From positions 62,001-126,000 of the forward strand of contig NZ_JBFRFB010000008.1 in NCBI RefSeq assembly GCF_052114605.1: a stretch of DNA of 64,000 bases, read 5' to 3'. Of the stretch, positions 10,401 through 19,661 are shown in pieces (within the stretch, counting starts at the first letter, position 1; each line of letters begins with the position of its first letter). The stretch comes from Microvirga sp052114605. GTDB taxonomy: Bacteria > Pseudomonadota > Alphaproteobacteria > Rhizobiales > Beijerinckiaceae. The notes beneath the pieces are model-generated. The model was not told the DNA's origin. It saw only the letters and a program-made list of their open reading frames with translations, and searched no databases. Made by a program: the position numbers and the translations under genes.

Positions 10401-11104
10401 GTCGCCGCGACGCGGCTGCGCTCGGTGCGCGCTACAGGACCCGTGAGAGGCGATATGGAAAGGGAGGAGAAGGTATCGCGCAGGCTCAAATAGAAGAGCA
10501 TCTGCTCGCGGTCGTTGGAATTGGTGAGAATGAATTTCGACGGCGCCCGGCCAATGGCCGCCACCGCGCCTTCGCCCTGTCGGACCGTCACCGAGCCCTG
10601 CGGGTTGCTGAGCTCCACGACGCCTTCGAGCACCACGAGCGAGGTACGTCCGCCCTCGACGGTCAGCGACCAATCCGTGCCGCGAATGGCCGCGACGGCA
10701 GCCGGCGTCTTCACATCGACGCCCGAGCCGCCACGGGAGGCGCGGGCCCAGATGCTGCCCGCTTGGAGATTGAGCTCGGTCTTGCCGCTGTTGGCGCTGG
10801 CGACCTCGTTCACGGTGAGTGTCGAGTTGCGGCCGACGCGAATTTGAGTCTGGTCGGCGAACAGGATCGCGAGATTGCCGATGGCATTGGTGCGAAGCAC
10901 GTCGCCGCCGATCACATCCTGCCGGATCTGCGCGTTGCGCCACAATTCCTCACGGAAAAAGCGCATCTCCTCGCCGCCCTTGGCGGACACGATAGACCCC
11001 GCCACGGGTGTCGGGCGCGGGAGGGGGCTCTGGGCATGGGCGGAAGATAGGCACAGCACAAGAGTGCTGGCCGCCGCGAGGAAATGAAAAGAACGTGCAG
11101 CCAT
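7466..11104 (-). CDS. FecR-domain, TPR and outer-membrane-barrel-like fusion protein
   Basis: About 1212 residues. A signal peptide (about 1-25, ending SSAHAQ) is followed by a FecR domain (about 40-190, with ADQTQIRVGRNSTLTV and AIRGTDWSL), then TPR repeats (about 240-600, with units such as NSNIWNSLGLFESEMDRPLAAEDALRRAI shortened here to NSNIWNSLGLFESEMDR). The last 550 residues have alternating aromatic/polar strands and end TFEASIKARF, with a terminal Phe like TonB-dependent receptor and other outer-membrane barrels. There is no TonB box or plug domain that I can see. ATG 11104 gives a clean signal peptide; GTG 11146 is an alternative. It directly precedes the CHASE2 cyclase gene. A plausible role is an envelope sensor or assembly platform feeding the cyclase; this is inference. 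Confidence 0.8.
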   Translation of the reverse strand: MAARSFHFLAAASTLVLCLSSAHAQSPLPRPTPVAGSIVSAKGGEEMRFFREELWRNAQIRQDVIGGDVLRTNAIGNLAILFADQTQIRVGRNSTLTVNEVASANSGKTELNLQAGSIWARASRGGSGVDVKTPAAVAAIRGTDWSLTVEGGRTSLVVLEGVVELSNPQGSVTVRQGEGAVAAIGRAPSKFILTNSNDREQMLFYLSLRDTFSSLSISPLTGPVARTERSRVAATAPETRSAEDWLVLAETAMSYDGKPAAAEALAQARAKRLTGSQRARADLVEASLLGSQHRWAEAASLFARAENGLDPQRRVIASYGRYITQSLANPNRVYPEPKSSLNDPIAALAHAYVTAFRQDLKAAADILRAAEKRFPNDARIAVMSAQVSYALNRREEMRESIARAKAIDALDPDVIAADSNIRGDIDGEMNAAAEALRQAAQVAPGNSNIWNSLGLFESEMDRPLAAEDALRRAIAADPGSPVAYANLAIVLLEQNRVEEAGALIDKALSLDPAFSVAYIARGRYFLQKGEMEKAVEAILAGSAANPALSQGLLLAAIAYYQNGEEELAEQALDNADRLDPNDPVVSSARTAIAIDQYQADQAVLAARETLRRYQQRGGDFAGLAVNKDGGSYPAQAYRFLNLNEWSRFYGDRVFDPFTASSYFDQAAVQRPNLVTVRPDISNVETGAGADLTSLNLTIQGLFFDPLAVSGRIGRIDLIRRPFLDVEMGGSPLHDNGRWNWGAEVTAQGYTNKPLPTSFSLTASRAKTNGRDFINHENVDNASLFIGSSPTAADRFLVFGAGAKQEPALVPISTATNFLEARENTTTVLGGVGWSHSFSDRNVLTGALFGLSGLERSYVNAANADIPGLVIGRTAWDRTHTEGGSAALSHMIGFGDLTLHYGIEAQSGRSVASSTGTGFAYNIAQNRYVFTDLDERTSTDFNTTRLYADLFWRPTDWFEAQAGIERSDVSIEGLPDDEAIAPRVGVAVAPFDGQWLRAAYRRDVLHPIAFTLSPITTVGLVPNALPLSLGGEVGTLALRWDSEWSPYVFTALEYQRQDAEDLNLPVAYSIDDIAIAKARIERFAASANLWLTHGFGVFGTVGRISSEVRSGEARGADVPFIAGNFARAGVTFVHPSRLKVTVATNFVGDIKGNLAGRELDDYWTTDAALTWETSDRRLAFGLSVLNMFDEDFELAPDTRGPGRTFEASIKARF

Positions 11105-11337
11105 GAACGGTTGATTGATACTGAAACTCACCCTGGGGAAGGGCACTTTAGCAGGATTGTTACAGGATCAAAGCTGATTCAGGACAATGTTCGGTGCGTT
11201 GGAACACATTTCCCCTCACCCGCGGGCAGTTGCAGTGCGGAAATATGAGGCTGCGTCGTGGTTTCTTGGTTGTTAAGAAAGTCTTGGGAAAGGCTGCACC
11301 CGGAGGAGACGGCACCCGCTTATACCCTGGCGCTCAT

Positions 11338-11433
11338 CCTGAGTGTCTGGCTCCTCATGCGCTGACAGTTCTTTCGTTCCCCCTTTCGGGGAGGGGAACA
11401 CGCGCGACATCCTTTATAAGCCAGACTCTCAGG
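11338..11433. repeat. Palindromic intergenic element (REP/MITE-like)
   Basis: The arms CCTGAGTGTCTGGCT (11338-11352) and AGCCAGACTCTCAGG (11419-11433) are inverted repeats with one mismatch over 15 bases, enclosing a further hairpin (GTTCCCC...GGGGAAC). It lies in the 440-bp gene-free stretch between the FecR gene and the receiver gene. The rest of that stretch holds the upstream region of the FecR gene and another hairpin at 11460-11493. Confidence 0.55.
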
Positions 11434-11459
11434 AAGAGGGGCGCGGGATGGGAAATGTA

Positions 11460-11493
11460 GCCGTCATTACCGGCGCAAGGCGGTGATGACGGC
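11460..11493. repeat. Hairpin downstream of the receiver gene
   Basis: GCCGTCAT (11460-11467) pairs with ATGACGGC (11486-11493), with an inner CCG/CGG. It sits 50 bp beyond the stop of the minus-strand receiver gene, so it could end that transcript, but no T-run follows on either strand. It may equally be a REP-type palindrome. Confidence 0.4.
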
Positions 11494-11543
11494 CTTATGA
11501 GCAGGAGATACGCGACGCGTTAGTCCTCTGGCCGGCCAACCGT

Positions 11544-11936
11544 TCAGGTGGTGCTCTTCTTCCGGGCGAGGATCAGTTTCTGCTTCAGGTCATGCTGGGC
11601 GAAGGGCTTCTGAAGCACCGGGCGGTCGCGGAAGGTGTCGCGGATTCCCGCGCTGCCGTAGCCTGTCGAGAAGACGAAGGGGATCGAGCGCTGGGCCAGG
11701 GCTTCGGCCACCGGATAGATCGGCTCGCCCGCGACGTTCACGTCGAGAATCGCAAGGTCCACCTGCTCCCGGGAGACGGCCTCGAGGGCAGCAGACAGCC
11801 GGGCTGCAGGTCCGATGACCTCGCAGCCGAAATCAAGGAGCATGTCCTCCAGCAGCAAAGAGATTGCCGCTTCATCCTCGACGACAAGAATCCGCAGGCC
11901 GTTCAGGTCTCCGTCGCTCATCACGCTTTCAGTCAC
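11544..11936 (-). CDS. Single-domain response regulator (receiver only)
   Basis: A 130-residue stand-alone receiver domain. The acidic pocket is VVEDE (Glu20-Asp21-Glu22), the phosphoacceptor is Asp65 (AILDVNVAG), the switch Thr/Ser region is FSTGYG and the conserved Lys is in LQKPF. No output domain follows, so it probably works as a phosphate shuttle or sink, or by protein contact, as do receivers paired with HWE/HisKA_2 kinases in this group. No kinase gene is adjacent; the nearest are at 23.6 and 24.7 kb. GTG 11936 is used; ATG 11921 is possible. Confidence 0.88.
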   Translation of the reverse strand: MTESVMSDGDLNGLRILVVEDEAAISLLLEDMLLDFGCEVIGPAARLSAALEAVSREQVDLAILDVNVAGEPIYPVAEALAQRSIPFVFSTGYGSAGIRDTFRDRPVLQKPFAQHDLKQKLILARKKSTT

Positions 11937-12047
11937 GGTTTCTCTTTCTCTTCACGCATGGTGTTGCGAAATTCCCATCCGCCGCACCGGGCATATTACC
12001 CGAACGCTACAAAGTTAAGCATTAAGAATCAGAGGGTTCTAGCATCC

Positions 12048-12063
12048 TTGCACGATCGTGCAA
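12048..12063. promoter_or_regulatory. Perfect 16-bp palindrome in a 493-bp gene-free region
   Basis: TTGCACGATCGTGCAA is a perfect 8+8 dyad with no spacer, centred about 120 bp upstream of the minus-strand receiver gene and 375 bp upstream of the plus-strand amidotransferase gene. The form suggests a dimeric repressor or activator site. Nothing else recognisable was seen in 11937-12429. Confidence 0.4.
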
Positions 12064-12429
12064 AAGCCAAGCGCCCCCTGTGTCTTCCCGCTTCTCGTTT
12101 CGAGCATAATATTAGTGTGGGAAAAGACAGTTGCCTAGATCCCGAAGCATCTGAATTCATTCGATAAATCGAAATCTCTTCCAGGCATGCGGAACTTCTT
12201 GCGCGACTTTTCGCCTTCAGACCACTATGCGCCGAACCTGAGCGGACGCCGTTAACATAGGTTATCCTCTCGGGAATTCGTGATCGACCGTCCGAATCAC
12301 TCCATTATTCCGCGCGACAGGAATGGTTTTGCTCAAGCAGTTCTGCCATGAATTGGCAGGTCTTGCGGAATAGGCCTCTTCTCCTCGATAATTCCGCCAT
12401 GTCTGACAAATTCATGACTTAGGACAATC

Positions 12430-13182
12430 GTGCTTAAGCGAGCTTCGAAGGCGCCGGTCCTCATCATCTTGCATCAGGAGCACTCGACTCCAGGCCGCGT
12501 CGGGCGTCTCCTCGCCGAGCGCGGTCACCGGCTCGACATCCGCCGTCCCCGATTGGGCGATCCCCTGCCGGAGACGCTGGCCGAGCACGCGGGCGCGGTG
12601 ATTTTCGGCGGGCCTATGAGCGCCAACGATCCGGACGATTTCATCAAGACGGAGATCGACTGGATCGGCGTGCCCTTGAAGGAGAACAAGCCATTCCTGG
12701 GCCTCTGCCTCGGAGCACAGATGCTCGCCCGGCAGATGGGCGCCAAGGTCTGGCCTCACCCGGAGGGACGTGCCGAAATCGGCTATTATCCGCTTGTACC
12801 CACGGAGGCGGGGCAGCGTCTCAGCGATGGATGGGGCATGCCCTGGCCGAGCCATGTCTATCACTGGCATCGGGAAGGCTTCGATTGCCCATCGGGCGCC
12901 GAGACTCTGGCGACGGGCGACGATTTTCCCACGCAGGCGATCCAGGTGGGCGAATCCGCCTTCGGCCTGCAATTCCACCCGGAGGTCACCCACGCCATGA
13001 TGTGCCGCTGGACGGTCCACGCGGAAGAGCGCCTTGCCATGCCCGGCGCGCAGGATCGCATCCGCCAGATCGCGGGGCGTTTTCAATACGATCCGCATGT
13101 CTCGCAATGGATCGGCCACTTTCTCGATCACTGGCTGGGCGAGCCGGTGCCCGCCCGCAGCAGGCGCGTCGCCAGCCGCTAA
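12430..13182 (+). CDS. Class I glutamine amidotransferase-like protein
   Basis: A 250-residue stand-alone GATase-1 domain, similar in type to GMP-synthase-like amidotransferases. The nucleophile is Cys93 in GLCLGAQ, and the His183-Glu185 part of the triad is in QFHPEV. An oxyanion segment FGGPMSAND lies at about 59-67. No synthase domain or partner gene is nearby, so the acceptor is unknown; relatives hydrolyse glutamine or gamma-glutamyl compounds. The start is GTG 12430. Its stop overlaps the convergent ScfR-like gene stop by four bases (CTAA). Confidence 0.83.
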   Translation: MLKRASKAPVLIILHQEHSTPGRVGRLLAERGHRLDIRRPRLGDPLPETLAEHAGAVIFGGPMSANDPDDFIKTEIDWIGVPLKENKPFLGLCLGAQMLARQMGAKVWPHPEGRAEIGYYPLVPTEAGQRLSDGWGMPWPSHVYHWHREGFDCPSGAETLATGDDFPTQAIQVGESAFGLQFHPEVTHAMMCRWTVHAEERLAMPGAQDRIRQIAGRFQYDPHVSQWIGHFLDHWLGEPVPARSRRVASR

Positions 13183-14612
13183 GTTGCGTCGAACTCGAAA
13201 GGCGACACACCGCGCTTCATCTCGTCCACGATCAGGGCATGCATGAGCGGAGGCGCCGCGCGTTGCGGGCAGGCGACGCGTTCGCACAAGCGGCAATTGA
13301 TGCCGATGGGCATGGCCTCCGCCGACGCGAGATCGTGTCCGCGCGCATAAACGAGGCGGTGCGCGTATTTCAGCTCGCAGCCCAAGCCCACAACGAATTG
13401 CGGATCGGGCGCGCCCCAGGGACTGAACGCGCGCTTGACCGTGCGGGCCATGGAGAACCAGCGCGATGAATCCGGCAGCTCGATGATCTGAGTCATCACC
13501 TGTCCGGGGCTTCGGAAAGTGGAATGCAGGTTCCACAAGGGACAGGTGCCGCCGAATTGCGAGAACGGAAAACGTCCCGACGAAAAGCGTTTCGAGACAT
13601 TGCCCGCCGCATCCACGCGCACGAGGAAGAACGGAATGCCGCGCGCCCCCGGCCGTGCGAGCGTCGTTAGGCGATGGGCGACCTGCTCGAAGCTCGCTCC
13701 GAAGCGCGCGCCGAGCACTTCCACGTCATAGCCGAGCGCCTCGGCGGCAGCGTGGAATTTGCCGTAGGGCATCATCAGCGCGCCGGCGAAATAATTGCCG
13801 AAGGAAACCCGCAGCAATCGCCGCGCCGGGCCATCCACCGGCTCGAGCCGCGCGGCCAGAGCATCGATGGTATCGCGCATTTCCGCGAAGGCGAGCTGAT
13901 ACGCGGCCTGGAAGGTGCGGCCCGACGGATCGACGATCTCGGAGATGAGCAGTTGGCGCCGGTGGTGGTCGTAGCGGCGTAAGGAATCCGGCATCACGTC
14001 GACAGGCATAACGCGCACACGGATGCCGTGTTTCGCGTGCAGGCGTTCCGCAATCGAGAAGAACGGCTCGTGGGCGGTGAGCGCGAGGTCCGAGGCAAGG
14101 TTTTCGGCGGCCTCGTCCAGCTCGGGGAAATGGTTCTTCGCCTCGTGGATGAGTTCGCGCACCCGGTCAACCGGGTTGACCTGCGGCGCGTCTTCCGCCC
14201 GGTCCTTGTCGGTCATTCTCGGCGTCACGGCCTCGCGCGCGCCGCGCATGGCCTGATAGGCGCGGTAGAGCCGGTTTACGGCATCGACGAGCGAGGGCGC
14301 GGACTCGATGGTCTCGCGCAGCTCGATGCGGGAGACGGGGGAAGAGCGGAACAGCGGGTCGGCGAAGATCTCCTCCAGCTCCGACACCGTGCGCTCGTTG
14401 TCGTCATTGGCGAATTCGCGCGGGTCCAGGGAATAGGCGTGGGCGAGGCGGATCAGCACCTGCGCCGTGATCGGGCGCTGGTTGCGTTCCATCAGGTTGA
14501 GATAGCTCGGCGACAGGCCGAGCTCCTCCGCCATGCGGGCCTGGCTGAGATTCAGGTCGCGCCGCAGGCGCTTGAGGCGGGGCCCGACAAAGAGCTTTCT
14601 GCTTTCATCCAT
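13179..14612 (-). CDS. XRE-family regulator of ScfR/RamB type (short-chain acyl-CoA responsive family)
   Basis: A 477-residue cytoplasmic DNA-binding protein. An XRE helix-turn-helix lies at about 8-62 (LSQARMAEELGLSPSYLNLMERN). The central region is an IrrE/DUF955-like domain in which a zinc-protease HExxH is not evident. The C-terminal DUF2083-like part carries GINCRLCERVACPQRA, a cysteine cluster common to this family. RamB/ScfR-type proteins control glyoxylate-shunt or acyl-CoA genes, and here the gene is divergent from isocitrate lyase, 188 bp away. A perfect palindrome lies 2 bp upstream of its ATG, which suggests autoregulation. Ligand is inferred from family knowledge only. Confidence 0.85.
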   Translation of the reverse strand: MDESRKLFVGPRLKRLRRDLNLSQARMAEELGLSPSYLNLMERNQRPITAQVLIRLAHAYSLDPREFANDDNERTVSELEEIFADPLFRSSPVSRIELRETIESAPSLVDAVNRLYRAYQAMRGAREAVTPRMTDKDRAEDAPQVNPVDRVRELIHEAKNHFPELDEAAENLASDLALTAHEPFFSIAERLHAKHGIRVRVMPVDVMPDSLRRYDHHRRQLLISEIVDPSGRTFQAAYQLAFAEMRDTIDALAARLEPVDGPARRLLRVSFGNYFAGALMMPYGKFHAAAEALGYDVEVLGARFGASFEQVAHRLTTLARPGARGIPFFLVRVDAAGNVSKRFSSGRFPFSQFGGTCPLWNLHSTFRSPGQVMTQIIELPDSSRWFSMARTVKRAFSPWGAPDPQFVVGLGCELKYAHRLVYARGHDLASAEAMPIGINCRLCERVACPQRAAPPLMHALIVDEMKRGVSPFEFDAT

Positions 14613-14613
14613 T

Positions 14614-14631
14614 TTGTAAATCTTTTTACAA
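14614..14631. promoter_or_regulatory. Probable operator of the ScfR-like regulator in the aceA divergent region
   Basis: A perfect dyad TTGTAAA-N4-TTTACAA lies two bases ahead of the regulator start codon. A further half-site TTTACAA sits at 14658-14664, 33 bp from the matching arm and so about three helical turns away. RamB-type regulators are known to bind short AT-rich repeats of this sort. The position would repress the regulator gene itself and could act on aceA. Confidence 0.6.
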
Positions 14632-14800
14632 GTTTACTAAGCTTGTGTTGTCATGGCTTTACAAGGCCACTTTTCTTCAGAAATCAACCATTGAAACAAA
14701 GGCTTCTTCTCGGATTATATCCTTCAGACGCCTCGCTGATGCATAAAGTTTGTGGTCGCGAGTGGCAGTTTGTCAATGGATGTAAATTAAGGACAAGATA

Positions 14801-16120
<1,320 letters not shown>

Positions 16121-16161
16121 AAACTAATCTTATCAATGCTTTGCACCTAAGGAGATCGACA

Positions 16162-16371
16162 ATGAATGCATCACGTTTCTGGGTTGTCGGCGGCGAGTAC
16201 ACCTCCTGCGATTGCGACACCATCGTTCAGGGTACCGAGCGGGTCGTGGGCCCCTTCGAGAGCCGCAATGAGGCCGAGCGCACCTGGCGCAGCCTCTCCG
16301 AGGATCACCGGCCCCAGGCTCAGGTTCGCTTCACCATCGCTCAGGAGCCGCCGTCGCCCCTGAGCGCCTGA
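16162..16371 (+). CDS. DUF4170 family small protein
   Basis: A 69-residue cytoplasmic protein with the DUF4170 pattern FWVVGGEYTS...VGPFESRNEAERTWRSLS...VRFTI. ATG 16162 has GGAG 8 bases upstream; a TTG seven codons earlier is less likely. Function is unknown. It follows aceA closely on the same strand with no obvious terminator between, so co-transcription is plausible. The two cysteines (CDC) are not obviously a metal site. Confidence 0.8.
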   Translation: MNASRFWVVGGEYTSCDCDTIVQGTERVVGPFESRNEAERTWRSLSEDHRPQAQVRFTIAQEPPSPLSA

Positions 16372-16391
16372 GGCGCCAGCGGATCCTCTTC

Positions 16392-16422
16392 ACCCACCGT
16401 CACCGCAGAGTTGACAGTGGGT
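16392..16422 (+). terminator. Hairpin downstream of aceA-DUF4170
   Basis: ACCCAC-C-GTCA pairs with TGAC-A-GTGGGT around an 8-9 base loop, 20 bp after the DUF4170 stop. No T-run follows, so intrinsic termination is uncertain. Confidence 0.35.
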
Positions 16423-16547
16423 AAACCCATTCCGGGCGATGATTTTTGATGGCCTGAGGCGACTCTTATCGGCCTGCCCCTCTGCTTAAACGCGCGGCGT
16501 GACCTAAAAAGAAGGGCGCGCTAATGTGTTCTTGCTGAGGGACTGCC

Positions 16548-17462
16548 ATGAAGCCTGTTTTGAAATCGTTCGCCGCCGCCCTGGCACTTGGCCTGGCGGC
16601 CCTGAGTTCGGCCAAGGCCGATGTGGTGGTCTCGTCGAAGATCGACACGGAAGGCTCGGTTCTGGGCAACATGATCCTGCTGGCGTTGAACGCCAACGGC
16701 ATCAAGACTCAGGACCGCATCCAGCTCGGTGCGACCCCGGTGGTGCGCAAGGCTATCACGGCAGGAGAGATCGACATCTATCCCGAATATACCGGCAATG
16801 CGGGCTTCTTCTTCAACAAGGCGGATGACCCGGTCTGGAAGGACGCCGCCAAGGGCTTCCAGATGGCGAAGCAGCTCGACTACGACGCCAACAAGATCGT
16901 CTGGCTCGATCCGTCGCCTGCCAACAACACCTGGGCCATCGCGCTCCGCAAGGATGTGATCGACGCCAACAAGCTCAAGACCCTGTCGGATTTCGGCAAA
17001 TGGGTCGCGGGCGGCGGCAAGGTCGTGTTGGCGGCCTCCGCCGAATTCGTGAATTCGGAGGCGGCCCTGCCGGCCTTCCAGAAGGCTTACGGCTTTCAGA
17101 TGAAGCCCGAACAGCTCATCGTGCTTTCCGGCGGCGATACGGCGGCCACCATCAAGGCGGCGGCGGAGCAGACGAATGGCGCCAATGCGGCCATGGTCTA
17201 CGGCACCGACGGCGGAATCGCGCCCTCCGGCCTCGTGGTGCTTGAGGATGACAAGAGCGTGCAGCCCGTCTATGCGCCGGCTCCCATCATCCGCGAGACG
17301 GTGTTGAAGGACAATCCGAAGATCGCCGAGATCCTGAAGCCCATCTTCGCCTCGCTCGACCTGACGACGCTCCAGAAGCTCAATGCCCGGGTCCAGATCG
17401 GCGGCGAGGCGGCAAAGGCGGTCGCGACCGATTACATGAAGTCCAAAGGGTTCCTGAAATAG
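16548..17462 (+). CDS. Osmoprotectant (glycine betaine/choline type) ABC transporter binding protein
   Basis: A 304-residue periplasmic protein of the OpuAC/OsmF (YehZ) type. A signal peptide spans about 1-24 (ending SSAKA). The mature protein begins DVVVSSKIDTEGSVLGN and contains DIYPEYTGN, a segment typical of quaternary-amine binding proteins of this class. It is the first gene of the run that continues through permeases, ATPase and phytochrome genes. The exact ligand cannot be read off; glycine betaine, choline or related compounds are likely from the family. Confidence 0.88.
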   Translation: MKPVLKSFAAALALGLAALSSAKADVVVSSKIDTEGSVLGNMILLALNANGIKTQDRIQLGATPVVRKAITAGEIDIYPEYTGNAGFFFNKADDPVWKDAAKGFQMAKQLDYDANKIVWLDPSPANNTWAIALRKDVIDANKLKTLSDFGKWVAGGGKVVLAASAEFVNSEAALPAFQKAYGFQMKPEQLIVLSGGDTAATIKAAAEQTNGANAAMVYGTDGGIAPSGLVVLEDDKSVQPVYAPAPIIRETVLKDNPKIAEILKPIFASLDLTTLQKLNARVQIGGEAAKAVATDYMKSKGFLK

Positions 17463-17523
17463 GACAGGGACCGTCCCGCGAGCCGGATCTTCGTAGCACG
17501 GTTAAGAAAGAACAAGGCCTGTT

Positions 17524-18726
17524 GTGAGTTCGATACTGTCCCGGGCGGATGCGATTGGCCCGATGCCCCCGCGCGCCGCATCCGCCCTCGATCCTTTGGG
17601 GAGCCTCATGGCGATCCTCATCGCGGTCGCCCTGTTCGCCGCGCCGTTCGCAACCTATCGCGCCACCCGTATCGCCTCCGGTGAGGCACGCATGCTGATG
17701 GAGGCGCTGCCGGGGATGTGGGGGCTCGTGCTCATGGCTGTGTCCCTCGGCATCGCCATCGGCGCGGTGGTCGTGCGCGTGCCGCTCGCAAGGCTCGTAG
17801 CGTCCGTTCTGGGGTTGGGCGCGATCTGCATCGGGATCGGCATGTCGGCAGGCTATCTGACGCCGCCCGACAATACCTTCGCGCGGGTCTCGCCATCCCT
17901 CGGCTTCTGGCTCCTGACGCTCGCTTTCTCGCTTCTTCTCATCGATGCCCTCACGCGCCTGCATTTAAGCCCCATGGAACGGGTCGTGGTGCTGTTGTCG
18001 GGAGCGGCCGGGGTCGCCTTCCTGCTGTGGTCCGGCGCGTGGGACAACCTCTCCATCCTGAAGGAATACGCGGCACGGTCCGAAAGCTTCTGGCGCGAGG
18101 GACGCCAGCATCTGATGCTGGCTTTCGGATCGATGATCGCAGCCTGCCTCGTCGGCATTCCTCTCGGCATCGCGAGCCATCGCGTTCGTGCCTTGAGAAC
18201 AGTTGTTCTGCAGATTTTAAGCATCGTGCAGACCATCCCGAGCATCGCGCTCTTCGGCATTCTCATGGCGCCTCTCGGGGCCATTGCCGCGAGCGTGCCG
18301 CTGGCCGCCGCGCTCGGCATTCGCGGCATCGGTGCTGCGCCTGCCCTCATCGCGCTGTTTCTCTATGCGCTGCTGCCCATTGTCGCCAACACCGTCGCGG
18401 GCTTGCATCAGGTCTCGCCTGCCGTGGTCGATGCGGCGCGGGGCGTGGGCATGAATTCGCGCCAGCGCATGTTTCAGGTGGAGCTGCCGCTGGCCTTGCC
18501 GGTGATCCTGGCCGGCATCCGCATCGTGCTCGTCCAGAATCTCGGCCTTGCCACGGTCGCAGCGCTCATCGGGGGAGGGGGATTCGGCGCCTTCGTGTTC
18601 CAGGGCATCGGCCAGACCGCCATCGATCTCGTGCTGCTCGGCGCCTTGCCGACGGTGACCCTGTCTTTCGCCGCCTCCGTCATCCTCGATGCGGCGGTCG
18701 ATGGCGCCAAAGGAGCGCTCGCATGA
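17524..18726 (+). CDS. Osmoprotectant ABC transporter permease (YehY-like, long form)
   Basis: A 400-residue integral membrane protein. The first 190 residues add several hydrophobic helices, as in YehY. The binding-protein-dependent permease domain follows (about 195-395) with the EAA-loop-like segment VVDAARGVGMNSRQRMFQVELPLALP cut here to GVGMNSRQRMFQVELPLALP. The start is GTG 17524, 61 bp after the binding-protein gene. Its stop overlaps the ATPase start as ATGA, indicating translational coupling. Confidence 0.87.
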   Translation: MSSILSRADAIGPMPPRAASALDPLGSLMAILIAVALFAAPFATYRATRIASGEARMLMEALPGMWGLVLMAVSLGIAIGAVVVRVPLARLVASVLGLGAICIGIGMSAGYLTPPDNTFARVSPSLGFWLLTLAFSLLLIDALTRLHLSPMERVVVLLSGAAGVAFLLWSGAWDNLSILKEYAARSESFWREGRQHLMLAFGSMIAACLVGIPLGIASHRVRALRTVVLQILSIVQTIPSIALFGILMAPLGAIAASVPLAAALGIRGIGAAPALIALFLYALLPIVANTVAGLHQVSPAVVDAARGVGMNSRQRMFQVELPLALPVILAGIRIVLVQNLGLATVAALIGGGGFGAFVFQGIGQTAIDLVLLGALPTVTLSFAASVILDAAVDGAKGALA

Positions 18727-19661
18727 TCGAAATCGAGCATCTCACCAAACGCTATGGCGACACCATCGTCGTCGATGACGTCTCGTTCCAGGTGAAGGAG
18801 GGCACCGTCACCGCCATCGTCGGCACCTCGGGCGCGGGCAAGTCGACCCTGTTGCGCATGATCAACCGCCTCGTCGAACCGACTTCGGGGCGCGTGCTCA
18901 TCGATGGCGAGGACACGCGTTCGATTCCCGAAGACCAGCTGCGCCATCGCATCGGCTATGTGATCCAGGGTTATGGATTGTTTCCGCATCGCAATGTCGC
19001 GGCCAACATCGCCACCGTGCCGCGCCTTCTCGGCTGGGACAGGAAACGCATCGCGGCGCGAGTCTCCGAACTGCTCGAACTCTTCCAGCTCGACCCAGTG
19101 GAATTCTCAACCAAGTTCCCGCATGAATTGTCGGGCGGCGAACAGCAGCGCGTGGGTGTGGCGCGGGCGCTTGCCGCACGGCCCGCGCTGCTTCTCATGG
19201 ACGAGCCGTTCGGCGCGCTCGATGCGGTGATCCGCGCCAAGGCGCAGGACGAACTGCTCGCGATTCAACGGCGCCTCGGGACCACCATTCTTCTCGTCAC
19301 CCATGACATGAACGAGGCCTTCCATCTCGGCGATCGCATCGCCGTCATGGACGAAGCTCGCCTCGTGCAGCATGCAGCACCCGCAGAATTGCTGATGCGC
19401 CCGGCGGATCCTTTCGTGGAGCAATTGGTGGGAACGGCGGAGCGGCCTTTCCGCCTGCTCGCGCTCACGAAGGTTAGGGACGCTCTTGAGCCGGGAAGCG
19501 CGGAGGGCGAGCCGATCACCTTGTCGGATACGCTGCACGACGCGCTCTCGCAGCTCATGTGGACGGGCCGCGATGCACTGCCTGTCGCGGATGCGTCGGG
19601 TGCGCTCGTGGGCCGGGTGAGCGTTTCGGGCATTCTGGATCACGGGCGCCGCTTCGCATGA
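18723..19661 (+). CDS. Osmoprotectant ABC transporter ATP-binding protein (YehX-like)
   Basis: A 312-residue ATPase. It has Walker A GTSGAGKST (34-42), signature LSGGEQQR, Walker B LLLMDEPFGALD and the switch His in VTHD. A CBS-like segment (ALPVADASGALVGRVSVSG) ends the protein; CBS domains in OpuA-type ATPases sense ionic strength. ATG 18723 was chosen because it overlaps the previous stop (ATGA) and matches the family N-terminus MIEIEHLTKRYG. It overlaps the next permease gene by ATGA as well. Confidence 0.92.
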   Translation: MIEIEHLTKRYGDTIVVDDVSFQVKEGTVTAIVGTSGAGKSTLLRMINRLVEPTSGRVLIDGEDTRSIPEDQLRHRIGYVIQGYGLFPHRNVAANIATVPRLLGWDRKRIAARVSELLELFQLDPVEFSTKFPHELSGGEQQRVGVARALAARPALLLMDEPFGALDAVIRAKAQDELLAIQRRLGTTILLVTHDMNEAFHLGDRIAVMDEARLVQHAAPAELLMRPADPFVEQLVGTAERPFRLLALTKVRDALEPGSAEGEPITLSDTLHDALSQLMWTGRDALPVADASGALVGRVSVSGILDHGRRFA

